Source of the DNA: Bacteroidales bacterium
GTDB taxonomy: Bacteria > Bacteroidota > Bacteroidia > Bacteroidales > WCHB1-69
DNA length: 64,000 nt
Direction: 5' to 3'
Assembly: GCA_017535665.1 (NCBI GenBank)
Contig: JAFXTS010000025.1
Location: 124,001 to 188,000 of the forward strand
The notes beneath the pieces were generated by a model. The model made no database searches. It worked only from the letters and a program-made list of their open reading frames with translations, and was not told where the DNA came from. This document shows, piece after piece, positions 19,101 to 26,129 of the stretch. The position numbers were made by a program, and so were the translations under genes. Positions within the stretch are counted from its first letter, which is position 1, and every line of letters starts with the position of its first letter.

Positions 19101-20832
19101 TGTTTGCGGCCTCCTGCACTGTAGCGGAAGTCAGATAGCCCGCATCATTGATGAATGCGGAAACATTGGTCGGTACGGTCGGAATTTCAGGAATTGAATC
19201 CATCGTAATGTAACCTGCATCGTTGGTGAAGGCACTCACGTTGGTCGGAATGTCGGCCTCGGTCACATAGTTGTTGGTGATGAGGTCGTTCTGCGTAATG
19301 TAGTTTTCAGTGGTGAGCATACTTTCCGTCACATAACCCGCATCATTGGTAAAGGCAGACACGTTAGTCGGAATCGCGGGAACGGAGTCTATCGTGATGT
19401 AGCCGGCATCGTTCGTGAATGCAGATATGTTGGTCGGGATGTCGGCAGTAGTCACGTAGTTATTGGTAATGAGATCATTTTGTGTGATGTAGTTCTCAGT
19501 GGTCAACATACTTTCCGTCACATAACCCGCATCGTTGGTGAATGCCGATACATTCGTGGGTACCGTCGGGATTTCTGGAATGGAATCCATCGTGATGTAG
19601 CCAGCATCATTGGTGAACGCGCTCACGTTGGTCGGGATGTCGGCCTCAGTTACGTAGTTGTTGGTAATCAAGTCGTTCTGCGTGATGTAGTTCTCAGTGG
19701 TGAGCATACTTTCCGTCACATAACCAGCGTCATTAGTGAATGCTGATACATTCGTGGGTACGGCAGGAATTTCTGGAATGGAATCCATTGTGATGTAGCC
19801 TGCATCGTTGGTGAACGCGCTCACGTTGGTCGGGATGTCGGCCTCAGTTACGTAGTTGTTGGTAATCAAGTCGTTCTGCGTGATATAGTTTTCGGTGGTG
19901 ATCATGCTTTCTGTCACGTACCCAGCGTCATTGGTGAATGCGGACACATTCGTGGGAACTTGCGGAATCTGCGGCTGGTTGGTGAGGTCATTATAGTCGC
20001 CGCTGAACAGGTTGGGACGGTTCGTCAGACTGTTGTAGTCGCCGTCGAAACCCGCAGGCAGGACAGCGTAACCGCCATTACTCAGGAAAATCGTGTCGTT
20101 GCTGATGCTCAACACCTGATACGCCGGAACATCGTTAGCAGTGATGTAGCCTGCATCATTGGTAAATGCACTCACGTTGGTAGGAATGTCGGCAGATGTC
20201 ACATAGTTGTTGGTAATCAAGTCATTCTGCGTGATGTAGTTCTCGTTGGTCAGAGTACTTTCCGTCACGTAACCCGCATCATTGACAAAGGCAGACACGT
20301 TGGTCGGAATCTCCGGCACGGAGTCCATCGTGATGTATCCGGCATCATTGTTGAACGCACTCACATTCGTGGGAATGTCAGGCATCTGCGGAAGGTCGGT
20401 CAGGTCGTTGTAGCTGCCGCTGAAGCTGTTGGCCGCACTGCCCGCATACAGCGCATACGGCACGCTCAGCAATTGCTGGGTACCCTCGATGGTGTAGTTG
20501 GTGCCGCCGTTCGGGTCGGTCTCGGTCTTCAGGAAGTAAGGACCATCGGCCCAGTCGATGCTGGCGAAGTCGCCGCTGAGAACGGCGCCCCCACCGATTT
20601 CCAACGTCATCAAACCGTTGATGTTGGTGGTGGTAGTGTGGGTTTCTTGATAAACGACGGGGCCGTTTACACCACCCTGCAGGATGGAGACACGCACGCC
20701 CACCGTACCCCGCACGAGGGTGTTGCTCTCATTGCGCACCACTGCCTGGTACGAGAATTTCTGCGGGGCCTGGGCGAAGCTGGCCGCGATTACGCTGAAA
20801 AACAGCGTCAAGGTGATAAGGATTCTTTTCAT
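16198..20832 (-). CDS. Giant secreted fibre-like protein with phage-fibre-type repeats and FISUMP tip
   Basis: The start is the ATG at 20832 (MKRILITLTLFFS..., signal peptide ending ASFAQ); the open frame further upstream runs into an intergenic repeat. The 1544-residue product has an N-terminal domain common on Bacteroidetes surface proteins (KFSYQAVVRN...LLSVPYALYA, about 20-140). It then has 24 copies of a P(T/E)(N/Q)VSAFxNDAGY(I/V/L)T motif, seven alternating with NYITQNDLITNNY(V/I)T. A short coiled coil follows (IQELLDRIAALEQQL), then three FN3-like repeats (GVCW...TTYYVRAYA) and a C-terminal FISUMP domain (about the last 190 residues). The VSxFxNDxxY motif is typical of phage tail and head fibres. 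I infer a trimeric stalk with a binding tip. There is no T9SS sorting domain; the neighbour at 20994 has one. Confidence 0.85.
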   Translation of the reverse strand: MKRILITLTLFFSVIAASFAQAPQKFSYQAVVRNESNTLVRGTVGVRVSILQGGVNGPVVYQETHTTTTNINGLMTLEIGGGAVLSGDFASIDWADGPYFLKTETDPNGGTNYTIEGTQQLLSVPYALYAGSAANSFSGSYNDLTDLPQMPDIPTNVSAFNNDAGYITMDSVPEIPTNVSAFVNDAGYVTESTLTNENYITQNDLITNNYVTSADIPTNVSAFTNDAGYITANDVPAYQVLSISNDTIFLSNGGYAVLPAGFDGDYNSLTNRPNLFSGDYNDLTNQPQIPQVPTNVSAFTNDAGYVTESMITTENYITQNDLITNNYVTEADIPTNVSAFTNDAGYITMDSIPEIPAVPTNVSAFTNDAGYVTESMLTTENYITQNDLITNNYVTEADIPTNVSAFTNDAGYITMDSIPEIPTVPTNVSAFTNDAGYVTESMLTTENYITQNDLITNNYVTTADIPTNISAFTNDAGYITIDSVPAIPTNVSAFTNDAGYVTESMLTTENYITQNDLITNNYVTEADIPTNVSAFTNDAGYITMDSIPEIPTVPTNVSAFINDAGYLTSATVQEAANIPTNVSAFNNDAGYITMDAVPTVPTNVSAFTNDAGYLTSYTETDPQFNAWDKDYNDLINRPQIPQIPTNVSAFTNDAGYITMDSIPTIPTNVSAFTNDAGYVTESMLTTENYITQNDLITNNYITTADIPTNVSAFTNDAGYITMDSVPTIPTNVSAFTNDAGYVTESMLTTENYITQNDLITNNYVTTTDIPTNVSAFTNDAGYITMDSIPAIPTVPTQVSAFENDAHYLTSYTETDPQFNAWDKDYNDLINRPVIPTTTGELTNNSGFITSADVPAQVNADWNATSGAAQIMNKPIIPTVPENVSAFTNDAGYITMDSIPAIPTVPTNVSSFANDAGYITMDSIPAIPTIPTQVSAFENDAHYLTSYTEQQVLSISNDTIYLTGGSFAKLPAGFSGSYNDLTDVPENVSTFSNDAGYLTRDSLEDITTSTIQELLDRIAALEQQLTLPVLNTESASNINSTSALSGGTVVSSASAVTERGVCWNTIGSPTIADSHTSDGNGVGDFVSSLTSLIPATTYYVRAFAVNENGTGYGPQISFTTFDVPSMTTNYVNVTSATSAIISCSVSDDHGADVTVQGICWNTTGNPTTADNTITAELGSANYDINMSGLTPATTYYVRAYATNSEGTGYGNVLDFVTSNEVPYVSTAAISSINETNAICGGNVTSSNGSEVTACGVCWSTSQNPTLADAHTTDGSGIGSFTSSITGLSSGTTYYVRAYATNSTGTGYGEQCSFNTWTCGISTITDRDGNTYNTVLIGTQCWMKQNLKTTKYADGTSIFQGSSSTTQNTTTAYWYYPNGSSSNKATYGLLYNWKAVMRNSSSSSANPSGVQGICPTGWHVPSDAEWKQMEIVVGMSQSDADEGQYRGTIAARLCGNTGWTSYNTSIPSSNSAGNTSAVERNSSGFSALPAGRSTNGGTVGNYAYFWSATQGSSTHAWYRILFYQKAGVGRYNGYKYQGYSVRCVRD
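17830..20400 (-). repeat. Long tandem/interspersed coding repeat array within the fibre gene
   Basis: Units of about 60 and 120 bases are repeated with high DNA identity over 2.5 kb. An example is the 8-kb-distant-looking but locally repeated stretch at 18541-18640, 18721-18820, 19261-19340, 19441-19540 and 19621-19720. Near-identity between units suggests recent duplication or gene conversion, so the copy number is probably variable and assembly here is error-prone. The repeat also creates long accidental open frames on the plus strand. Confidence 0.85.
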
Positions 20833-20878
20833 TGTTGTTGTTTTATTGATTATTTGTTGATTCGTTGAATTGTTTGTC

Positions 20879-20974
20879 GCGTGTCTTCGACACGCTGGTC
20901 GGACAGGTGGTTGCCGTACCCCACTCTGCACTTCGTTTGAGTGGGGTTATTGAGATTGCATGCTTCCAGCATGC
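20879..20974 (-). repeat. Three-hairpin element, copy 3 (minus strand)
   Basis: On the minus strand this reads GCATGC/GCATGC (20958-20974), linker TCAATAA, CCCCACTC/GAGTGGGG (20919-20946), TACGGCAA, then GCGTGTC/GACACGC with GAA loop (20879-20895). Order, spacing and linkers match the copies at 5485 and 7215, but the first stem has a completely different sequence. It lies between the fibre gene and the T9SS partner gene. Confidence 0.75.
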
Positions 20975-20993
20975 GCCGCCAGCATCTACGACC

Positions 20994-21473
20994 TTAAAAG
21001 CTGGTTTTCACCACCTTAAACGTCTTCATCACATCCTTCCCACTGCACACAATAATGTAGTACGTTCCTGTGGCATACGGCGACAAGTCCAGTTGGGTGT
21101 TTTCTCCGTCTATCTGCCTTGAAAACAAGAATTTGCCATTCGCATCAAAGACCTTCACTTCACCTTCGAATTGTACATTGTCAATTGTCAATTGTACATT
21201 ACCTTGCGTGGGGTTTGGGTACACCACGGCGTTGAGCGTGATACCCGGGTAATTGTCCACGCCCACCACATTGATTTCGTAGGGCTGCTGCACTCCTTCG
21301 GAAATGCTGGTGTTGCCCTCGCTATTGCTCTGCACGGCAATCTGTCCGACGCTGTAGCTCACACTGCCGCCGCCACCAGCCGCCTCGCCGCCCGTGCCGA
21401 CCACAGCCGACTGTGCGGAGAGTGACATCGCCGCCAGCATGATCAATGAAATTGTGCTGAAAACTTTTTTCAT
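20994..21473 (-). CDS. Small secreted protein with T9SS type A sorting domain
   Basis: The start is the ATG at 21473 (MKKVFSTISLIMLAAMSLSAQ, signal peptide). The mature 138 residues contain the recurring Bacteroidetes pattern SVSYSVGQIA...SISEGVQQPYEI, followed by a type A C-terminal sorting domain (VVYPNPTQGNVQL...FDANGKFL...GTYYIIV...KTFKVVKTSF). It should cross the outer membrane through the type IX system and be anchored at the surface. It is upstream of, and probably co-transcribed with, the fibre gene at 16198-20832, so it may cap, anchor or help display the fibre; that is inference. Bases 21172-21206 of the sorting domain are built from the same TTGTACATTGTCAATTG-type repeat found between genes elsewhere. 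Confidence 0.8.
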   Translation of the reverse strand: MKKVFSTISLIMLAAMSLSAQSAVVGTGGEAAGGGGSVSYSVGQIAVQSNSEGNTSISEGVQQPYEINVVGVDNYPGITLNAVVYPNPTQGNVQLTIDNVQFEGEVKVFDANGKFLFSRQIDGENTQLDLSPYATGTYYIIVCSGKDVMKTFKVVKTSF

Positions 21474-21797
21474 AGGTTCTTTTTTATGTTTGTAATTATC
21501 ATTCTTTCTATCGGTTGCCAACCGTTTCCGCTTTTCATCACAAACACAAAAAAATCCGTGAGACTCTCTGTCTGGACGGAGGCTCTGGACAAACCATGTT
21601 ACAAACAAGAAAGCTCACGGAAAATACCCGTAAGCATTTCTGCTCTCTCGTGCAACATTGAGGAAATTGTCCAGATTTCCATCCACTTGAAAAGCAAGAA
21701 AACGCTTTATATATCAGTATGTTATAATATCAAATTATCTATTCTGTACAATTGTTTTTGGTAAAACGATAGGGTGACTTTTGAAGCCACAAAATTA
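21474..21797 (-). promoter_or_regulatory. Long structured leader with promoter and terminator-like hairpin
   Basis: No gene fits the 412 bases 21474-21885. On the minus strand a -7 element TAATTTTG (plus-strand 21790-21797) would start an approximately 310-base leader. Within it TCCGTGAG/CTCACGGA (21555-21621) closes a long stem-loop followed on the minus strand by seven T (21548-21554), which looks like an intrinsic terminator placed before the coding region. It could act as an attenuator. The hicA promoter lies at the other end (21856). Confidence 0.4.
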
Positions 21798-21855
21798 CAA
21801 AAAAATCTGAAAAAAAAGAAAAATAAAAAATCATTGCAAGTATTCATATTTTTAC

Positions 21856-21863
21856 TATATTTG
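21856..21863 (+). promoter_or_regulatory. -7 promoter element of hicAB
   Basis: TATATTTG matches TAnnTTTG, 22 bases before the hicA ATG at 21886, after an A-rich tract. Confidence 0.65.
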
Positions 21864-21885
21864 CAGTCTCAAATCTACACTAATA

Positions 21886-22077
21886 ATGAGCTACAAGACA
21901 GTGAAATTCGTCATTGACCTATTGAAGAAGAATGGTTTTACGTTAAAAAGTCAGAAAGGAAGTCACATGAAATTCGTGAAGGATGGCAAAATTGTAGTCG
22001 TGCCCAATCATGGGAGTAAAGGGATAGAGAAGGGCACTTATTACACCATACTTTACCAAGCTGGAATCAAAGAATAA
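21886..22077 (+). CDS. hicA: HicA mRNA interferase toxin
   Basis: This 63-residue protein has the dsRBD-like HicA fold. It begins VKFVIDLLKKNGFTLKSQKGSHMKF, with the catalytic histidine in GSH (His27), and ends VVPNHGSKGIEKGT...ILYQAGI. HicA cleaves mRNA independently of ribosomes and is neutralised by HicB. Length and motifs are normal, so it is predicted to be active. It precedes hicB by 15 bases in the usual toxin-first order. Confidence 0.93.
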   Translation: MSYKTVKFVIDLLKKNGFTLKSQKGSHMKFVKDGKIVVVPNHGSKGIEKGTYYTILYQAGIKE

Positions 22078-22092
22078 TCAACAAGTTGCAAT

Positions 22093-22503
22093 ATGAAAAC
22101 GATTGAAGTCATTGTAGAATTTGCGGGCAAGAACTTGAGCGCCTATATTAAAGGGGTACCCGTCATCACGGTTGGCAACAACCTGCATGAAGTGGAGACC
22201 AACATGCGAGAGGCCATAGAACTCTACCTGGAAGACAATCCTGCCCCCTGCGAGAAACTCAGAGGAGAATATGAGTTGAAGTATCTCATTGATACGGCCA
22301 CCTTTATAAACTATTATAGTGGAATTTTCACCAAGGCAGCCTTAAGCCGCATCACCGGAATCAACGAGCGCCAACTATGGCACTATGCCGCCGGCGTTCA
22401 CAAACCGCGGCGCAAACAGGCTGAAAAAATCCAAAACGGAATCCGCTCCCTTACAAAGGAGCTGGATTCCATTCGTTTAGCAACGACCTGTAGGGGCAAA
22501 TGA
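22093..22503 (+). CDS. hicB: HicB antitoxin with C-terminal HTH
   Basis: This 136-residue protein has an N-terminal HicB-like partial RNase H fold (IEVIVEFAGKNLSAYIKGVP) and a C-terminal DNA-binding HTH (about residues 80-130, LSRITGINERQLWHYAAG). It should bind HicA and repress the operon. The last residues run into the direct repeat TGTAGGGGCAAATGATGAT; the C-terminal TTCRGK is encoded by it, so the original stop may have been displaced by the repeat. It is a paralogue of the orphan at 14175. Confidence 0.9.
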   Translation: MKTIEVIVEFAGKNLSAYIKGVPVITVGNNLHEVETNMREAIELYLEDNPAPCEKLRGEYELKYLIDTATFINYYSGIFTKAALSRITGINERQLWHYAAGVHKPRRKQAEKIQNGIRSLTKELDSIRLATTCRGK

Positions 22504-22592
22504 TGATTGTAGGGCGAATGATGATTCACCCCTACAATTTGGAAATCGAATGTATGTCACGGCCGTAGAGACGTGGTGCACCGCGTCTCTAC
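22489..22592. repeat. Palindromic repeats between hicB and rpoD
   Basis: Two near-identical direct segments (TGTAGGGGCAAATGATGAT at 22490 and TGTAGGGCGAATGATGAT at 22508) occur, the second folding with ATTCACCCCTACA (22508-22536). A 28-bp palindrome follows at 22565-22592, GTAGAGACGTGG...CGTCTCTAC, with one mismatched pair. Elements of the GTAGAGACG type are dispersed in many bacterial genomes. They may also serve as the terminator between the convergent genes. Confidence 0.75.
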
Positions 22593-22608
22593 AGAAAACC
22601 GATCTTCC

Positions 22609-23475
22609 CTACCCCAGGTAAGACCTTAGGTTCTTGCACTTGGCCTGGTTTTTCAGGCGGCGGATGGCCTTCTCCTTGATCTGGCGTACACGCTCACGGG
22701 TGAGGTTCTGCCGCTCGGCAATCTCTTCCAACGTCCACGGGTGCTTCTCGCCGTCAAGTCCGAAATAGAGCTTGATGATGTCGGCCTCGCGCTCGGGCAA
22801 CGTGGCAATGGTGCGGTTAATTTCCTGACGCAAAGACTCATACAACAGCTCTCTGTCGGGCGGAGTGGAATCCTCCGACTTGAGCACATCGTACATGTTG
22901 TTGTCCTTGTCCTGCGTGAGGGAGGCGTCCATGGAAAGATGACGCGACGAGTTGCGCATCGAGTCCTTCACCTCCGCCTCGGTAATATCGAGCAGCGCAG
23001 CGATTTCATCAGCGCGGGGCTCGCGCTCGTACTCCTGCTCCAGATAGGCGTATGCCTTGTTGATCTTGTTGATGGTGCCGATCTTGTTCAACGGCAGACG
23101 AACAATACGAGACTGCTCGGCCAACGCCTGCAGAATGGACTGACGAATCCACCAAACAGCGTACGAGATGAATTTGAAACCACGGGTCTCATCGAAACGC
23201 TGTGCAGCCTTGATCAAACCGAGATTGCCCTCATTGATCAAGTCGGGGAGACTAAGTCCTTGATTCTGATACTGCTTGGCTACAGAAACCACAAAACGGA
23301 GGTTGGCCTTGGTGAGTTTTTCCAGCGCAGCCTGGTCGCCCTCTTTGATTTTGCGGGCCAGCTCCACCTCTTCCTCAGCCGTGATCAGCTCCACTTTTCC
23401 AATATCATGCAAATATTTGTCTAACGACGCGGTCTCGCGATTGGTTACCTGTTTAGTGATGTTGAGTTGTCTCAT
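22609..23475 (-). CDS. rpoD: Primary RNA polymerase sigma factor RpoD/SigA, short Bacteroidetes type
   Basis: This 288-residue protein lacks region 1.1 and has region 1.2 ([20 protein letters not shown]), region 2 with the -10-binding helix ([20 protein letters not shown]), region 3 and region 4 ending in the [21 protein letters not shown]. This is the usual length and layout of the housekeeping sigma of Bacteroidetes, which recognises the TTTG/TAnnTTTG promoters seen across this window. It is transcribed convergently with hicAB. The first residues [14 protein letters not shown] are the conserved family start. Confidence 0.95.
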   Translation of the reverse strand: MRQLNITKQVTNRETASLDKYLHDIGKVELITAEEEVELARKIKEGDQAALEKLTKANLRFVVSVAKQYQNQGLSLPDLINEGNLGLIKAAQRFDETRGFKFISYAVWWIRQSILQALAEQSRIVRLPLNKIGTINKINKAYAYLEQEYEREPRADEIAALLDITEAEVKDSMRNSSRHLSMDASLTQDKDNNMYDVLKSEDSTPPDRELLYESLRQEINRTIATLPEREADIIKLYFGLDGEKHPWTLEEIAERQNLTRERVRQIKEKAIRRLKNQAKCKNLRSYLG

Positions 23476-23564
23476 TTCAAAACTTTTTGCTCGCTTTTAC
23501 GGCGGTTATTTTCATTTTGTTACAGATAAAATAACAACAAAATTCACCCTGCCAAAAAAGTTTG

Positions 23565-23572
23565 CAAAAGTA
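23565..23572 (-). promoter_or_regulatory. -7 promoter element of rpoD
   Basis: CAAAAGTA on the plus strand reads TACTTTTG on the minus strand, about 90 bases upstream of the rpoD ATG at 23475. Confidence 0.55.
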
Positions 23573-23649
23573 CAACTTTTCATTGAAAAAAGAGCCTCAA
23601 TTTCAGCATTTTTTCAAAAAAAATCTTGCCATCATTATATGATTTTGAC

Positions 23650-23657
23650 TATTTTTG
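23650..23657 (+). promoter_or_regulatory. -7 promoter element before 23680
   Basis: TATTTTTG with TTG at 23626-23628 (21-base spacing), 22 bases before the ATG at 23680. Confidence 0.65.
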
Positions 23658-23679
23658 CGTTTTAATCAAAAAACAAACC

Positions 23680-24366
23680 ATGTACCGACGTTTCACCGCC
23701 ATTCTGATCGCCATTTTTCTGGGCATGTTTCTCATAACGAACACTGTACACGCACAAGTGCTCAATGAGATTCTGCTTCATTTTTCGGAAGAGGAGATGG
23801 AGGTGCCGATGAGCGTACGCGAAAAGATGGTGGCCGAAAAAGGAAACACGCTGCTCAACTACGACAACTACAAGCTGTTGGTGTACGACAAGCGCGCCGG
23901 ATTTCTCCAGCTTCGCACCCCATTAGATGTTACCTACGAGATTGCCACATGGCGGCGCGACGGACACGGCGACCTGCTGGTGGCCCTTTGCGAAACCCGC
24001 TGCGGCAACAGCTGCGGCTCGAAAATTTCCTTCTACGCCGTCACCAAGGATGCAGAAGAGGACACCTGGCAACCGCTTCCCACCGAAGACTATATCCCCA
24101 CTTTTACCCTGTCCGACATCTTCAACGAGCAGAAACTCTCGAAGAACTACCTCACCACAGAGACCGTTTTGAAGGATTTTGAAGTCAAGACGCAGTTCAT
24201 GCTACCGCAGACCGGCCACGACATTATCGTGATTTTCACCTGTTTAGATGAGTTAGATAAAAAAGAATACCAGCGTATTTATAAGTATTTGGACGGCGTG
24301 ATGCTGGACCTGATATGGAAGAAAGGCACTTTCATCAAAAGCGATCCCTATTTCCCCGCCTATTAA
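23680..24366 (+). CDS. Secreted Bacteroidales protein, possibly DUF3256-like
   Basis: The ATG at 23680 gives a signal peptide (MYRRFTAILIAIFLGMFLIT...VHAQ); the longer open frame starts inside the promoter. The 228-residue protein has an LNEILLHFSEEEMEVPMSVREKMV opening, a CETRCGNSCGSKISFY cysteine segment and a C-terminal half with F...DELDKKEYQRIYKYLDG. The layout recalls the Bacteroidales DUF3256 family, but I cannot confirm it by eye. It stands 22 bases before murF and may share its transcript. Envelope location is likely; function is unknown. Confidence 0.6.
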   Translation: MYRRFTAILIAIFLGMFLITNTVHAQVLNEILLHFSEEEMEVPMSVREKMVAEKGNTLLNYDNYKLLVYDKRAGFLQLRTPLDVTYEIATWRRDGHGDLLVALCETRCGNSCGSKISFYAVTKDAEEDTWQPLPTEDYIPTFTLSDIFNEQKLSKNYLTTETVLKDFEVKTQFMLPQTGHDIIVIFTCLDELDKKEYQRIYKYLDGVMLDLIWKKGTFIKSDPYFPAY

Positions 24367-24388
24367 ACCGACCATAACCTTGATTACC

Positions 24389-25660
24389 ATGATTGCAAAA
24401 CTCTATGAGGCTTATCTGAAACACCCCAAAATCTGCACCGACACCCGCAACATACAGACTGACAGTCTGTTTTTCTGTTTGAAGGGTGAAAATTTCGACG
24501 GCAACACCTTTGCGCTGCAAGCGTTGGAGGCGGGTGCCGCCTACGTGGTCACCAACCGGCAGGATTTAAAGGACAATGACCGCTGCTTTGTGGTGGACGA
24601 CACCTTGACCACCCTGCAACAGCTGGCGCACCACCACCGGACGCAGCTACACATCCCTTTCATCGGCATTACGGGCACCAATGGCAAAACCACCACCAAG
24701 GAGCTGACCGCCCAAGTGCTGCAAACAAAATACAAAGTGGCCTTCACCCAAGGGAACCTCAACAACCATATCGGCGTGCCGCTCACGCTGCTCTCCATAA
24801 CAGCCGACACCGAAATCGCCATCGTGGAGATGGGAGCCAACCACCCGGGCGAAATCGCCGACCTGTGCCGCATCGCCGAGCCCACCCACGGCCTCATCAC
24901 CAATATCGGGGTGGCGCATATCGAAGGTTTCGGATCGCCAGAGAATATTATCACCACTAAACGTGCTTTGTACGAGTCGGTTATGCAACGCCAAGGCACG
25001 ATTTTTGTCAATGCAGGTGATGCAATTTTAGCGCAGTGTGCAGGCAGCTACCAGCCACAGGTGCGCTACGGCGACGCTTCTGACAGCAGCTGTCGCGGTA
25101 CCATCACCGACATGAACCCCTGTCTCACCGTACAGGTGGAGGATACGACCATCCATACCCACCTCACCGGCGAGTACAACCTGCACAACATCCTCGGTGC
25201 CATTGCAGTAGGTCGTTTCTTCGGCATCAGCACAGAGGAAGCCGGCAGGGCCATCGAAGCCTATATGCCCAGCAACCACCGCTCGCAAATCATCGAGGCC
25301 GGGAGCAGCACTATCATCGCCGACTACTACAATGCCAACCCCACCAGCATGACGGCGGCGATCCTCAACCTCGCCCATCTTCCCCACCCCGACAAGTACG
25401 CCATCCTGGGCGATATGCTCGAGCTGGGCAGCGTCAGCGAGCAGGAGCACCGCAACATCATCACTCTTTGCGAACAGCATCACATCCATCCCATCTTTGT
25501 GGGGCATATCTTCCACCAACTCACACCCAATCAAGCATTTGAAGATGTGGAGCAGGCCAACCAATACCTTGCTGCACACCCCATCCGCAACGCCATGGTC
25601 CTCATCAAGGGTTCGCGTGGCATCCATTTGGAAAAAATTTCCCTTCAAAATATTCAATAA
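24389..25660 (+). CDS. murF: UDP-MurNAc-tripeptide--D-Ala-D-Ala ligase MurF
   Basis: MurF adds D-Ala-D-Ala to the UDP-MurNAc tripeptide, the last cytoplasmic step of peptidoglycan precursor synthesis. The 423-residue protein has the N-terminal MurF domain (CTDTRNIQTDSLFFCLKGENFDG), the ATP-binding loop GITGTNGKTTTKE (about residues 92-104), the EMGANHPGEI segment, and the C-terminal ligase domain with YYNANPTSM and LGDMLELG. Length is normal. I prefer the ATG at 24389 over the upstream TTG because it fits the family start. No other mur genes are adjacent. Confidence 0.95.
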   Translation: MIAKLYEAYLKHPKICTDTRNIQTDSLFFCLKGENFDGNTFALQALEAGAAYVVTNRQDLKDNDRCFVVDDTLTTLQQLAHHHRTQLHIPFIGITGTNGKTTTKELTAQVLQTKYKVAFTQGNLNNHIGVPLTLLSITADTEIAIVEMGANHPGEIADLCRIAEPTHGLITNIGVAHIEGFGSPENIITTKRALYESVMQRQGTIFVNAGDAILAQCAGSYQPQVRYGDASDSSCRGTITDMNPCLTVQVEDTTIHTHLTGEYNLHNILGAIAVGRFFGISTEEAGRAIEAYMPSNHRSQIIEAGSSTIIADYYNANPTSMTAAILNLAHLPHPDKYAILGDMLELGSVSEQEHRNIITLCEQHHIHPIFVGHIFHQLTPNQAFEDVEQANQYLAAHPIRNAMVLIKGSRGIHLEKISLQNIQ

Positions 25661-25685
25661 ATCATTATTAATTAAGCATTTATAT

Positions 25686-26024
25686 ATGAAGAAAATCTTT
25701 ATCCTTTTCATCTTCACCCTCCTCACCGCAGGCTATATGAAAGGTCAGACCGTGTATAGCTGCAACTACAAATACGATGCAGATGTGAAGGTGTATGTAA
25801 CTGATTACAAATATGATGCAGATCTTGTGGTATATAAATGCAGCTACAAATACGATGCCACCGACAACAAAGGGCTGTGGTACTTCTGCGACTATAAGTA
25901 CGACGCGAAGAAAAAGATCTATTTCGTGGACTACAAATACGACGCCGATCTGGTCATCTATTTCACAGATTACAAGTACGATGCCGGCTGGCGCAAGCAG
26001 GAAAAGAAGCACCTCATGTACTAA
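25686..26024 (+). CDS. Secreted YKYDA-repeat protein (DUF6150-like)
   Basis: This 112-residue protein has a signal peptide ending near MKGQ and then six short repeats of a (D/N/S)YKYDA(D) motif alternating with VYV, LVVY, IYF strands. The pattern matches DUF6150, a small beta-repeat family of unknown function. Repeats are about 13 residues, suggesting a regular beta-sheet or solenoid. It starts 25 bases after murF. The gene is AT-rich and its repeats are also visible in DNA. Confidence 0.75.
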   Translation: MKKIFILFIFTLLTAGYMKGQTVYSCNYKYDADVKVYVTDYKYDADLVVYKCSYKYDATDNKGLWYFCDYKYDAKKKIYFVDYKYDADLVIYFTDYKYDAGWRKQEKKHLMY

Positions 26025-26089
26025 TGTTTTTCAAAAAAATCCTGTTGATAATTTGTTGAAAACTCGCACGTCAGCTGATATCTCTTTTA

Positions 26090-26097
26090 TAAATTTG
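26090..26097 (+). promoter_or_regulatory. -7 promoter element of the TPR/barrel operon
   Basis: TAAATTTG matches TAnnTTTG, 32 bases before the ATG at 26130. Confidence 0.55.
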
Positions 26098-26129
26098 TAT
26101 ATTAGAATTTAAAATGAATATCACTGATT

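Noticed and set aside
17764..19197. 477-codon open frame on the plus strand, and another at 19960-20868, antisense to the fibre gene
   Set aside because: They are by-products of the repeated coding sequence; a repeat unit with no stop in the opposite frame yields a long open frame. The products are repetitive, lack start signals and match no family.
17830..20400. CRISPR-like appearance of regular repeats
   Set aside because: Repeats are in-frame protein repeats with conserved amino acids in both 'repeat' and 'spacer', and no cas genes are present.
20833..20931. 33-residue N-terminal extension of the fibre protein
   Set aside because: The extension is Arg/Asn-rich, runs into the three-hairpin element, and would bury the signal peptide.
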